A DNA stretch of 64,000 nucleotides, taken from NCBI RefSeq assembly GCF_030813415.1, contig NZ_JAUSUF010000013.1:36309-100308 (forward strand). Reading direction: 5' to 3'. The DNA comes from Eubacterium multiforme. Its GTDB lineage: Bacteria > Bacillota > Clostridia > Clostridiales > Clostridiaceae. Shown here in pieces: positions 55,370 to 64,000 of the stretch. The notes beneath the pieces were generated by a model, which did no database searches, was not told the DNA's origin, and worked only from the letters and a program-made list of their open reading frames with translations. The translations under genes were made by a program, and so were the position numbers. Position 1 is the first letter of the stretch; each line of letters opens with the position of its first letter.

Positions 55370-56576
55370 ATATTTTTTCTCCCTCATTAAAATGATCTTC
55401 TAATATAGTTATAGATTTTTTTACATTAAAATTTTCTTCTAAAAATCTACGTCCATTTAATCCAATATCTTTCAATTTCTCTTTGTTAATATAAAAATAT
55501 TCTATACTTTCTTTAAAACTATCAATATCATTTGAATAACACCACTTACCACATTTTGCTTCTTTCTCAATTAATTCTTTAATATCTGTATTTTTATCTG
55601 TACAAGCAAGTATAGGCATCCCTTTATCCATATAAGATAATGTTCTAGATGGATAATTAGGTATTGTAAATCTGTAATCAAGAGATAAAATCCCAACATC
55701 ACATTCTTTTATTAAGTTCTCATATTTTTCCTTTGGTAATCTGTCTATAAAAGTAATATTTTTTGTTTTACTTGCAAAACTTTTAACATCTTCCTTTTCA
55801 CTTCCATCTCCAACTATAAAAAAATAAGCTTTATCATAGTTTTCTATACTCTTTATCCCTTTCATTAAAAAAGATAACCCTTGAGGTTTACCTAAATTAC
55901 CTCCAAAAACATATAGTATGCAATCATCTTTAACTCCGTATTTTTTTCTGTATTCTAAAGAAGTATTATCTTCTAAATTTGAAATATTTATTGTATTTGG
56001 AAATACTTCAACCTTTTCTTCATTTATTTCCTTATTATTTTCAAGTAAATACTTCATATTCTTTTTAGACATACATCCTATAAAATCTGATAATTTATAT
56101 AATTTCTTTTCTTTTTTTCTAAAAAACTTATGGATAATTCCCTTATCTTTAAATAATCCAATATCAATTGCATTTTGTGGAAATATATCCTTTAACATTA
56201 AGTAAGTTTTACAATTATACTCTTTTTTTAAGTATTCAATTACATTTGCAAAAGTTACTGGTGGAGTTGCATAGAGTATTAAATCAAAATTTTTATCTTT
56301 TAAATATTTTTTAATTCCTTTTTTAAACTTTTTTTCTATTAATATGTTGTTAATTCCTTTTTTTATAAAATTAACTCCAAAAAGATTTCCAACTTTAATT
56401 CTAAGGACATTAATATTATTTTCTTTTAAAAAAATAGTTTTATTTAATACTCTTGCTTCATTCGCCATAACAAGAGTAATATTATGACCTCTTTCTTTTA
56501 ATCCATTTATTAAATCTTGATATAGACCTCTTTCTTTTAAATTTAAATTAGAAATTGTTAAGTATAAAATATTCAT
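55362..56576 (-). CDS. WbuB-like glycosyltransferase family 4
   Basis: 404 residues. GT4 fold; the C-terminal donor domain has VFGGNLGKPQGLSFLMKG and a CDVGILSLD...PNYPSRTLSYMDKGMPILAC region. Glycosyltransferases encoded directly beside capE/fnlA often transfer FucNAc (WbuB, CapL-like), so L-FucNAc is the likely donor. Linkage and acceptor are not readable. Coupled to capE by overlap. Confidence 0.85.
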   Translation of the reverse strand: MNILYLTISNLNLKERGLYQDLINGLKERGHNITLVMANEARVLNKTIFLKENNINVLRIKVGNLFGVNFIKKGINNILIEKKFKKGIKKYLKDKNFDLILYATPPVTFANVIEYLKKEYNCKTYLMLKDIFPQNAIDIGLFKDKGIIHKFFRKKEKKLYKLSDFIGCMSKKNMKYLLENNKEINEEKVEVFPNTINISNLEDNTSLEYRKKYGVKDDCILYVFGGNLGKPQGLSFLMKGIKSIENYDKAYFFIVGDGSEKEDVKSFASKTKNITFIDRLPKEKYENLIKECDVGILSLDYRFTIPNYPSRTLSYMDKGMPILACTDKNTDIKELIEKEAKCGKWCYSNDIDSFKESIEYFYINKEKLKDIGLNGRRFLEENFNVKKSITILEDHFNEGEKIYV

Positions 56577-56600
56577 ATTTCCATCCTTTTAATTTAAACT

Positions 56601-57557
56601 TTACTTTATTAATACAAAATCATGTTTTATCATATATTTATTTTCTTCATATTCTCCAACTCTAGATTTATTTTTTCTTCCTTTTATATTATTAAATATA
56701 AATTTAGGATAATTTTCCTTACATTCATAAGCTAAAGGATATCCTCCTCCAAATCTTGGGTTTATCTCAGATATTATCCAGCCTCTATCTGTTTTAAACA
56801 CATCTATATCTAAAACACCCTTTAAATTAAGTTTTTTTACTAATCTAGAAATTTCCTCAAATAAAACTTTATCCTTTATAGAGACTGCCTTATCTGTTTC
56901 TCCTGACCTCATTTTTATTTTTTTCTTTATGAAAATAGAAATTACTTCATTAGATATTAGATCAACATAGCAATCTACTCCATATTCTTCTCCATTTATA
57001 AATTCTTGAAGTATAGTATCTGGATATAATTTAAACAATAACTCTAGAAACTCCATATCATTAACTTTATTTATTCCTAAGCTAGCACTTCCTTTTCTAG
57101 GTTTTACAAAAACAGGAAAATCTATTTTTTTATCATTATAGTCTCTTTTAAATTTATTTAATGATTTATATGTCTTAGCATATTTGAATTCATTATCTTT
57201 TAAAAACTTAGCAAATTCATATTTATCAAAACAAAGTTCTGTTGACTCATAATCTGATCCAATTATCTTAACTCCTATTTCAGCAAAAGCTTTCTTATTT
57301 TTTGATAATAAGCTTAACTCTGGATCTATTAATGATAATATTCCTTCTATTTTTTCTTTCTTGCATATTTCTAATAATTTTTTTATATAATTTTTGCTAG
57401 TTATTCTTTCTGTTATATAATGTTTATTAGCCAAATATAATGTTGGTGCTAATTCATCACAATCTGTGACAACTATATTCCCAAAGCCTTTAAATTCCTC
57501 TTTAAAATATTTTATTAATTGTGTTCTTCTACCAGAACTTGTTATTAAAATATTCAT
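56601..57557 (-). CDS. ATP-grasp ligase (carbamoyl-phosphate-synthetase-like fold)
   Basis: 318 residues. A preATP-grasp N-terminal domain (SSGRRTQLIKYF), then an ATP-grasp core (about 110-290) with KPRKGSASLGI (phosphate loop), LQEFINGEEYGVD, and the metal-binding EINPRFGGGYPLAYE (about 262-276). Such single-domain ligases join a carboxylate to an amine through an acyl phosphate. Position right after the PLP decarboxylase suggests a joint job making or attaching an amino acid or amine. Substrate unknown. Confidence 0.78.
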   Translation of the reverse strand: MNILITSSGRRTQLIKYFKEEFKGFGNIVVTDCDELAPTLYLANKHYITERITSKNYIKKLLEICKKEKIEGILSLIDPELSLLSKNKKAFAEIGVKIIGSDYESTELCFDKYEFAKFLKDNEFKYAKTYKSLNKFKRDYNDKKIDFPVFVKPRKGSASLGINKVNDMEFLELLFKLYPDTILQEFINGEEYGVDCYVDLISNEVISIFIKKKIKMRSGETDKAVSIKDKVLFEEISRLVKKLNLKGVLDIDVFKTDRGWIISEINPRFGGGYPLAYECKENYPKFIFNNIKGRKNKSRVGEYEENKYMIKHDFVLIK

Positions 57558-57608
57558 ATACCCCTCCCCGAAATTAGTTAAACAAATATAAATTTCTTCT
57601 TTAAATCC

Positions 57609-58793
57609 TTATTCTAAAATTGATTTTTGTATATATTCATTAACATCCCACGCTTCTCTTATACATTTAATTTTATTGAATTTATCTATCAGATATACAT
57701 TAGGAAAATACTCTATAAAAAGCGGTGATAAACTCATAGTATATGCTCCAACCTTATCAAAAATAATTTTATCTCCATAAGTTAATTCCTTTTCATTAAA
57801 TACACTCATTAATCTATCATTCTCCATACATGTATATCCTGATATTATTTGTCTTTCAGTACATCTTTTATTATTTTTTGTAATAAATTTATAAAAATAA
57901 TTGTTTTTTCTCATAAGAGGATCTATATTATTTCTACTCCCATTAATAACAACAACTTTACTACTCCCTATCCTTTTTACATCTACTACTTCACATAAAA
58001 ATTTAATTGGCGAAGCTATTAATGATGCTCCTGGTTCAACTATTAACTTTGTATTTTCCTTTTTGAAACTTTTAGAAAGTCCCTTTGATATTATTTTCAT
58101 ATAATCTAAATATGATGGCTTACCTTCTAAACCTCCAAAAAAGCCTCCACCAATATCTACATATTCTAGTTCATAATTAAATAACTTTGAAATTTCACAT
58201 GCTTTTTCTGATAAAGCTTTATATATATTTAAACTCCTTGTTTTTGTACTATTATGCATATGCACTCCAACAACTTTTACATTTTTAATTGAATTTATTT
58301 TATTTATTACATTTTTTAAATCTCCATTTTCTAGTGAAAATCCAAACCTGCCAAGTTCCTTTCCCATAATAGTTTCACTTGGGCATTCCCTCTCCAAATT
58401 GAAGTTAACTCTTATTTCAACCTTTATTTCATAATTAAATTTTGTATTTTCTAACCAACTAATTTCTCTAAAACTATCAATATTTACTATAGAACCATTT
58501 TTTAATGCATCAAAAAATTGATTTTTTCCCTTATTAGGTCCATTAAATATTATGCAATCCTTTGTATATCCTATTTTTAGTGCTAATTTATACTCTAAAT
58601 CTGAAACTACCTCTGCATAACAATTATTTTTTTTAAGATAGTTTATAATCCATAATAAAGAATTTGTCTTATAGGAATAACCAATAATATAATTATTCCA
58701 ATACTTTTTTAATGCTAAATTCATGTCTTTGATATTCTTTTCTAATTCTTTTTCCATTACTATAAAACAAGGTGTATTTAAAACTTCATACAT
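57609..58793 (-). CDS. Fold III PLP decarboxylase (DapDC-like)
   Basis: 394 residues. PLP lysine in GYSYKTN (K42), GVHMHNSTKTRS, DIGGGFFGG (phosphate clamp), LIVEPGASLIA, and the second-subunit Cys/Asp in GYTCMENDRLM. All catalytic features of DAP/ornithine-type decarboxylases are intact. lysA-type proteins normally sit in lysine genes; here it is within the capsule unit with an ATP-grasp gene 51 bases downstream. It may make an amine or a modified amino acid for capsule decoration; comparison with butirosin BtrK/BtrJ is only an analogy. Confidence 0.78.
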   Translation of the reverse strand: MYEVLNTPCFIVMEKELEKNIKDMNLALKKYWNNYIIGYSYKTNSLLWIINYLKKNNCYAEVVSDLEYKLALKIGYTKDCIIFNGPNKGKNQFFDALKNGSIVNIDSFREISWLENTKFNYEIKVEIRVNFNLERECPSETIMGKELGRFGFSLENGDLKNVINKINSIKNVKVVGVHMHNSTKTRSLNIYKALSEKACEISKLFNYELEYVDIGGGFFGGLEGKPSYLDYMKIISKGLSKSFKKENTKLIVEPGASLIASPIKFLCEVVDVKRIGSSKVVVINGSRNNIDPLMRKNNYFYKFITKNNKRCTERQIISGYTCMENDRLMSVFNEKELTYGDKIIFDKVGAYTMSLSPLFIEYFPNVYLIDKFNKIKCIREAWDVNEYIQKSILE

Positions 58794-58853
58794 ATTTACT
58801 ATCTCCTAAAATAAAACTTTTCTTTTAAATTATTTTTTAATTTAGCTATAATT

Positions 58854-60236
58854 TTAAAGTAGTTTTGATTTAAATATTTTAGATTTAATAATATAAATAC
58901 CTTCATTAAATTCACAATTAAAGAAAAAATATATAGTTGCTATTATTACTGCTAAATATATTACTCCACCTACAAACCAATTATTTAGATGTGCTGTAAA
59001 TAAAAAAACAATTAAATTTATACTTAAAAACATCATTTCATTTTTGCTTGGAGTTAAATATTTAAAATCTCTTGATGAATACAAATACCATGTAATAAAT
59101 CCTATAGTTGTAGCAACTGATATTAAAATAGGATTATCTGATATAATTACAGCTAAAAAATTATATATAAATGAAACTATAAGCATACCTGTAACAACCT
59201 TTAAATACTTTTTTTCATCCTTTCTTGCCTTGTACAAATTAACAAATAGAGCATTTATAACTATCATATAAGGATATGCTGAAAAGGAAACTGATATTAT
59301 ACTTAATGAAGGTATATATTTTTTAATAATTAAATTAACTGCTGCTGCAAAAGCAAAGTATAAAAGACTTGAAAAAACGCCTAATATTATTAAATAATTT
59401 TTAAGCTTTTTTATTGATTCTTCTACTTCATTTTTTGAAATGTAATTATAAAAAATTACTGAGATAGATTTTACTAGAATATTTATTAAATTAAGCATAG
59501 ATAAAGCAAAGGAATAATAGGCAAAATCCTCTACTGTAAAAAATATTTTTATAAACCATCTATCTAATCCATAAAATAACATTACAGATAAGTTAGCCAT
59601 TAGTATAAAAAATCCAACTTTAAAATTTTTTAAAATGCTTCTATCATACTTGCAATTTATACCTTTAAAATTTTTATATATACTAAATTCAATACATATA
59701 GTAACTAATATATTAGAAACTATTGTAGCTAAACAAAAATATACATAGTTATTACTTTTAAAAACAAAAACTAGAAGTAAATTTAATATTAAATACGATA
59801 AAGTTTGTATATATATTAATTTAGTGTATCTTTTAAATTCTCCTATAGCCTGATAATTAGCTCTAAAAAATCCAACCATATTAAAAGGAATAATTGTTAT
59901 TGCCATAAATATTATTATTTTATTTTCAATTAAAGTTCCTATAAAAAAAAATATACTTGCAAATAAGATTTGTAATATTACATATGTTAGATGTTCTGTT
60001 TTAAGCAAACTTTTATCTAAATCTTTAAAATCTTTACCTCCATATTTTATATACATTCCCTCTTCAAAACCTAAGGTAAAAATTGTTATATAGGAAATAT
60101 AAAAAGTATAAGTTTTTAAATTAGAATATTCATTTACTGATAAAGCCATAGGTATAATAAATGCTATTACTATTCCTGAAATCATATTTAAAAAATTAGC
60201 TGAAAATACTCTCAATATATTTCCTTTTAAACTCAT
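58854..60236 (-). CDS. wzx: Wzx-type flippase
   Basis: 460 residues with about twelve to fourteen membrane helices, of the polysaccharide-synthesis/MurJ-Wzx (MATE-like) fold. The N-terminal helices include FLNMISGIVIAFIIP. It moves undecaprenyl-linked repeat units across the membrane. High divergence is normal for Wzx. Confidence 0.87.
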   Translation of the reverse strand: MSLKGNILRVFSANFLNMISGIVIAFIIPMALSVNEYSNLKTYTFYISYITIFTLGFEEGMYIKYGGKDFKDLDKSLLKTEHLTYVILQILFASIFFFIGTLIENKIIIFMAITIIPFNMVGFFRANYQAIGEFKRYTKLIYIQTLSYLILNLLLVFVFKSNNYVYFCLATIVSNILVTICIEFSIYKNFKGINCKYDRSILKNFKVGFFILMANLSVMLFYGLDRWFIKIFFTVEDFAYYSFALSMLNLINILVKSISVIFYNYISKNEVEESIKKLKNYLIILGVFSSLLYFAFAAAVNLIIKKYIPSLSIISVSFSAYPYMIVINALFVNLYKARKDEKKYLKVVTGMLIVSFIYNFLAVIISDNPILISVATTIGFITWYLYSSRDFKYLTPSKNEMMFLSINLIVFLFTAHLNNWFVGGVIYLAVIIATIYFFFNCEFNEGIYIIKSKIFKSKLL

Positions 60237-60267
60237 AAAATTATCTCCTTTAAGTTCAACTGTATTT

Positions 60268-61137
60268 CTAATTAAAATAATTTTTATTCAAATTAATATA
60301 CTCTTCTTTTGTCAATTTAAGTTTTAGCTCCATTATATGATGTGGCTTTCTATCTTCCACCTTTGGTAACTTCATATAGTCACCAAAAAATGTTTTTAGA
60401 AATCTATCATAATTATTTGGAGCTCTAAATTTATATCCTTCAAACTCAACTTCAATAAGTGGAAAAATATCCTCCCTATGATATATATAGTTATGAATGG
60501 ATTCAATTCCATATCTTATATGATCTTCATTTTCCACATCATATTTCATATTTGAAAGATACATTTTTAGTTCTTCATTTATATTTTTATAGTCATATTC
60601 TTTATTAATAGAAAAATACGTTTTAGCTATTATTTTTACAACATTTCCTTTTATATTTTTAAAAAAAGGACTCTTTATTTTTGCGTATTTCATCCAATGA
60701 AATTTTATTTTTCTCATCAACTTATTTTTTATAAATATTTTAGAATCATTTTTAGTAAATGAATCCATAGGAAATATATCAATAAATATTCCTGTATGCC
60801 CTTTTTCTCTTTTATTCATTCTCAATATACTGTTTCTATCTCTTACCTTCATAAATTGATTTTCAGAATTTTCATCACTATAAATAGATTGAATAAAATA
60901 TTTATGATTTAATTTATCTTTTCCTATTTCCATAAACTTGTTGTAATCTTTCCTCATCATAGATATATCTATATCATCATCCCATGGAATGAAACCTTTA
61001 TGCCTTATTGCACCTAATAATGTACCTGCAGTTAGCCAATAATCTATATTATTTTCTCTACAAACTTTATCAACATCTTTAAGCATATTGACCAATTTGA
61101 TTTGGGCCTCTCTTAGTTCATTTTTGTTATACTCCAT
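60268..61137 (-). CDS. LicD-family phosphotransferase
   Basis: 289 residues from ATG 61137 (AGGTGG seven bases upstream; ATG 61143 is too close). The hallmark is YWLTAGTLLGAIRHKGFIPWDDDIDISM (about 36-63), giving the nucleotidyltransferase-like DDDID metal site. LicD proteins move phosphocholine, phosphoethanolamine or similar from CDP-linked donors to sugars. No lic choline-uptake or CDP-choline genes are nearby, so the group is unknown. First gene of the second capsule unit. Confidence 0.88.
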   Translation of the reverse strand: MEYNKNELREAQIKLVNMLKDVDKVCRENNIDYWLTAGTLLGAIRHKGFIPWDDDIDISMMRKDYNKFMEIGKDKLNHKYFIQSIYSDENSENQFMKVRDRNSILRMNKREKGHTGIFIDIFPMDSFTKNDSKIFIKNKLMRKIKFHWMKYAKIKSPFFKNIKGNVVKIIAKTYFSINKEYDYKNINEELKMYLSNMKYDVENEDHIRYGIESIHNYIYHREDIFPLIEVEFEGYKFRAPNNYDRFLKTFFGDYMKLPKVEDRKPHHIMELKLKLTKEEYINLNKNYFN

Positions 61138-61265
61138 TGACATACCACCTTAACAAACAAAATTAAGCAAATCACTAATTCACTTTTTTATTTATATTAT
61201 TTAAAACAAAAATATATTCTTTAAATATAAAGTATTTTAATATGGCAAATAATTATTTTAGACTA

Positions 61266-61300
61266 GAAAAAAGGTAGCACTTCATAAAATGCTACCTTCT
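61266..61300 (-). terminator. Terminator between first and second capsule units
   Basis: AAGGTAGCA / TGCTACCTT hairpin then TTTTTTC on the minus strand, 15 bases after the FemAB-like copy 2 stop. Confidence 0.9.
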
Positions 61301-61314
61301 TACTATACAAATTT

Positions 61315-62280
61315 TTATCTATATTCAGGAAAATATCCTTTATTACGTCCATTTATTTCAACTAATTTATAATAAATATCTTCATTTCTTATTTTTGTTC
61401 CAACAAAAAAATCTAATACTCCACCTTTAGTAAATTGCTTCTTAAACTTTAATAATGCCTTACCATTAGCGCCTCCTAAATGAAATTCCTTTATCTCTTT
61501 TTTCTTTGCAAACTTAGCCACCTCATATAATATGAGACTATTTCCTCCAAGTGTTGTATGATTATAATCATTCCCTGATAAATGATAATGAATATAATCT
61601 TTATTATATAAAAACATAGCTGATGAAATATACTTTCCCTTATACATTGCGTTGGCTATAAATATATTTCCTTTCATGCCATTAAATAAAGCCTTCAAAA
61701 AATCAATATCAAACTTATAAAACTCACTTACATTATTTTTATATGCCATTTCATTATATAACCTATAAAATTCTTCTATAGTATCCCCATAAAAATCAAA
61801 TTTAACTTTTACATTATTTTTAATTGCCTTTCTTATAACATTTCGACATTTAGAACTAAACTCTTCATAAAAAAAATCCTTTTTTAAATCCACATATAAT
61901 GTAACATTATTATTTTTAATATTATATATATTACTTAAATACTTATGATTTTTAAGCCAAGGAGAAAATCTTATATATTCACTAACAATATTATTTTCAT
62001 TACAAAACTTATTAAATTCATTATTAAATTCTTCTACTAACTTATCTATATCATCACAAAAATTTTCTATAATTACAGGTCCATTGAATCCATAAGGTGT
62101 TACAATATCATAATAAATCTTATTATTTACTTTTATATCTATTCTTCTTTTTATAAATGGATAATATAACTTACCTAAATTACTTTCAAATAAAAAACAA
62201 TCCCATTTACCCTTATCCTTACTTTCATTTAACTGTCCCCAAATTTTTGAATAATATATATCTGGATAATCTATCACCAT
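61315..62280 (-). CDS. FemAB/BioF2-like acyltransferase, copy 2
   Basis: 321 residues from ATG 62280, behind AAAGGATGTGA; an earlier ATG at 62301 lacks one. It shares the motif order of the protein encoded at 43112: VTPYGFNGPVII, SEYIRFSPW, SSKCRNVIRKAIKNN, HYHLSGND and LGGANGKALLKFKKQF (about 272-287). The two paralogs lie at the two ends of the capsule locus. Likely transfers an acyl or aminoacyl group to an amine; target unknown. Co-transcribed with the initiating transferase (7 bases). Confidence 0.72.
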   Translation of the reverse strand: MVIDYPDIYYSKIWGQLNESKDKGKWDCFLFESNLGKLYYPFIKRRIDIKVNNKIYYDIVTPYGFNGPVIIENFCDDIDKLVEEFNNEFNKFCNENNIVSEYIRFSPWLKNHKYLSNIYNIKNNNVTLYVDLKKDFFYEEFSSKCRNVIRKAIKNNVKVKFDFYGDTIEEFYRLYNEMAYKNNVSEFYKFDIDFLKALFNGMKGNIFIANAMYKGKYISSAMFLYNKDYIHYHLSGNDYNHTTLGGNSLILYEVAKFAKKKEIKEFHLGGANGKALLKFKKQFTKGGVLDFFVGTKIRNEDIYYKLVEINGRNKGYFPEYR

Positions 62281-62308
62281 TTCACATCCTTTAAAAATCA
62301 TCTAATAA

Positions 62309-62941
62309 CTATAAATCATTATTTTCTATTTGTTTCTTTCTATATACATCAAAATCATCAAGTTCTCTACCTTCAGACATTGTAATGTTTTCCCTAAAAA
62401 ATACTTTTTTTATAGTTAAAAATAATATTTTTAAATCATTTATAAAGGTTATATTTTCAGAATACTTAATATCATATTCAAAACGTTCTTCCCATCCTAT
62501 AGCATTTCTACCATTTATTTGAGCTAGTCCTGTAAGGCCTGGAGAAACTGAGTGTCTCTTTCTCTCTCTTTCATTATAATAATCTAAGTATTCTACTAAT
62601 AATGGCCTTGGTCCAACTATACTCATATCCCCCTTTAATATATTAAAAAGTTCTGGTATTTCATCTAAAGAAGTTGACCTTAATATCTTACCAAATTTAT
62701 TTAGCCTCTCTTCATCAGATAATAGCTCTCCATTTTTATTTTTTTCATTAGTCATACTTCTAAACTTGTACATATTAAATATTTTTTCCTCTTTTCCTAC
62801 TCTAGTCTGTTTAAATATAATTGGAGAACCTAAATTAATTCTTACTAATATTCCAATCATAATATATATTGGAATAAGCAATATTATTGCAATAATTGAA
62901 AAAATCACATCCAATAATCTTTTAAAATATTTTCTATACAT
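62309..62941 (-). CDS. Initiating phosphoglycosyl transferase (PglC/WbaP type)
   Basis: 210 residues. One N-terminal re-entrant membrane helix (about 8-33), then the bacterial sugar transferase domain: FKQTRVGKEEKIFNMYKFRSM (about 43-63), TSLDEIPELFNILKGDMSIVGPRPL (about 94-118; catalytic Asp-Glu) and SPGLTGLAQINGR. It loads the first sugar-1-phosphate onto undecaprenyl phosphate. The short PglC-like form often uses UDP-diNAcBac-type or UDP-FucNAc-related donors. First gene of the locus. Confidence 0.93.
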   Translation of the reverse strand: MYRKYFKRLLDVIFSIIAIILLIPIYIMIGILVRINLGSPIIFKQTRVGKEEKIFNMYKFRSMTNEKNKNGELLSDEERLNKFGKILRSTSLDEIPELFNILKGDMSIVGPRPLLVEYLDYYNERERKRHSVSPGLTGLAQINGRNAIGWEERFEYDIKYSENITFINDLKILFLTIKKVFFRENITMSEGRELDDFDVYRKKQIENNDL

Positions 62942-62969
62942 TGTTTCACCTTTTATAAATCAATTGTCC

Positions 62970-63070
62970 ATTATAAATAATATTAATCTTAATTAAAATA
63001 CATTACTAATAAGTAAATTTAATTTTCTAAAAACAACCTATTGTATCCTTTAAGATTTATATTTTATAAT
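62970..63070. promoter_or_regulatory. Divergent promoters between the capsule locus and capA
   Basis: Minus strand: TATAAT at 62970-62975 with a weak TTTTAA -35 (62993-62998). Plus strand: TTGTAT (63041-63046), 18 bases, TATAAT (63065-63070), 38 bases before capA. No other feature is seen in the gap. Confidence 0.5.
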
Positions 63071-63108
63071 TAGATACATATATTTGATTAAACACAGGAG
63101 GAAATATT

Positions 63109-63906
63109 TTGAAAACCAAACATAAATATAAACGTAGAAAATTACGTAAAAAACAAATACTACGAAATAGAATTATATTCTTTTCCTTAGTTATCTTAAT
63201 ACTTGGTATAATACCTTACTCAATATATAGCCATATCACAAAAAAATCCTCTAGCAAAAATACAAAAACAATAACTAATTCTGAAACAAACCCCGAAACT
63301 AAATTTCAGAAAAAAGAAATAATTTTTACAGCAGCAGGAGATTTTACTTTAGGAACTGATGATGCTCTTAATAAAAGCACAAGCCTACCAGCAGCTTTTA
63401 AAGCTTCTGGAAATGATTACTCTTACTTCTTAAAAAATGTAAGAAATATTTTTAAAGATGATGATTATACTTTAGTAAATTTAGAAACTACTTTTACTAA
63501 TAGTAATTCTAAGATAGATAAAGGACATGTGATACAATTTAATTTTAAAGGGCCCAGTTCTTACGCAAAAATTTTAACTTCATCTTCTGTTGAAGGAGTA
63601 ACAATAGCTAATAATCATATTTATGATTATGGTAAAAAAGGCTTTGATGATACAATAAATGTACTACAAAATAATAAATTAGATATAACTGGTGAGGGTT
63701 ATAAAATAGTTAAGGATATAAAAGGTATAAAATTTGCATTTTTAGGATATCAAGCTTGGGATTCCGACGAAAAAAATAAAGAGAAAATCAAAACTGATAT
63801 TGAAATCTTAAAAAAAGAAGGAGTTCAAGTTATAATTCCTTATTTTCATTGGGGTAGAGAAAAAGATTACAAACCAACAAGCTATCAAAAAACTTTAGCT
63901 CATTAG
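63109..63906 (+). pseudogene. CapA-family protein, truncated
   Basis: 265 residues; TTG start after AGGAGG. A basic N terminus, one membrane helix (about 25-45), a Ser/Thr linker, and the CapA/PgsA metallophosphatase-like domain: TAAGDFTLGTDD (about 76-87), VNLETTF, TIANNHIYDYGKKGFDDT (about 165-182), YFHWGRE and TSYQKTLAH. The family goes on after LAH with a GADxVxGxHPHV metal-binding segment and about 80-100 more residues. Here TAG follows at once and a terminator comes four bases later. The last His-containing motif is lost, so the enzyme should be inactive. Confidence 0.8.
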
Positions 63907-63909
63907 GGA

Positions 63910-63955
63910 GAGTAGTTATATTTGTGTAATAAACAAATTTAACTACTCTTTTTTT
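63910..63955 (+). terminator. Terminator after truncated capA
   Basis: GAGTAGTTA-T-ATTTGT / ACAAAT-T-TAACTACTC hairpin, then seven T. Confidence 0.9.
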
Positions 63956-64000
63956 GTATGATGAGTTGGTTAATTTGGAATAATATACTATAAAGATTTT

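Noticed and set aside
57609..58793. lysA for lysine synthesis
   Set aside because: No dap genes nearby; it sits inside the capsule unit next to an ATP-grasp gene, so ordinary lysine synthesis is unlikely, though not excluded.

Overview
The window is AT-rich clostridial DNA. It carries a spore germination receptor locus, a leucine T-box, a guanine riboswitch and stiff A/T codon use. The gerK layout (gerKB alone, divergent from gerKA-gerKC) together with a capsule locus points to Clostridium perfringens or a very close relative; that assignment is inference. Most genes lie on the minus strand. I see no rRNA, tRNA, insertion sequence, prophage or CRISPR array.

Region by region. 0-1.2 kb: two small anchored coiled-coil proteins. 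1.2-5.6 kb: a MurNAc scavenging operon, murQ-murP-mupG-murR, with a strong promoter, a textbook cre site and an inverted repeat upstream. 5.8-12.5 kb: a YitT protein, leuS behind a T-box, a ChbG-type deacetylase, an orphan SAM-fold protein, a HesB-like protein and an anchored protein of unknown function. 12.6-15.9 kb: an operon of a 22-residue-repeat solenoid protein, a MoxR-type AAA ATPase and a protein joining a zinc-peptidase-like domain to a VWA domain. 16.1-21.6 kb: a small alarmone synthetase, a metallophosphoesterase, a betaine-type BCCT transporter divergent from a BusR-like (GntR + RCK_C) regulator, and tyrS. 21.9-28.6 kb: a small P-loop protein, an AlbA_2 regulator-like protein, gerKC/gerKA, gerKB and trpS. 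28.7-34.3 kb: the oppABCDF peptide importer with a CodY-like box. 34.3-35.0 kb: no gene, but a complete promoter and terminator pair on the minus strand that could be a small RNA or an attenuated opp leader. 35.0-43.1 kb: galU, brnQ, a HAD phosphatase, an LCP ligase, a small sigma factor preceded by a perfect LexA-like palindrome, a CpsB remnant that has lost its metal ligands, a 37-residue protein and a guanine-riboswitch-controlled purine permease. 43.1-64.0 kb: a Wzx/Wzy capsule locus and, at its far end, a truncated capA.

The capsule locus reads right to left in at least three transcription units separated by terminators: (i) initiating sugar transferase plus a FemAB-like protein; (ii) LicD, flippase, PLP decarboxylase, ATP-grasp, two glycosyltransferases, the CapE/CapF/CapG set for UDP-L-FucNAc and a Wzy polymerase; (iii) the chain-length/kinase pair, a PglF/PglE-type pair for a UDP-4-amino-4,6-dideoxy sugar, a second DegT-like protein and a second FemAB-like protein. 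The decarboxylase, the ATP-grasp enzyme, the two FemAB paralogs and the amino sugar together suggest a capsule carrying an amide-linked amino acid or amine. galU and the LCP protein nearby would supply UDP-glucose and wall attachment.

Most worth a second look: the SOS-box sigma factor, the degenerate CpsB, the repeat/MoxR/VWA trio, the BusR-BCCT operators, the capsule decoration genes and the candidate RNA upstream of oppA.
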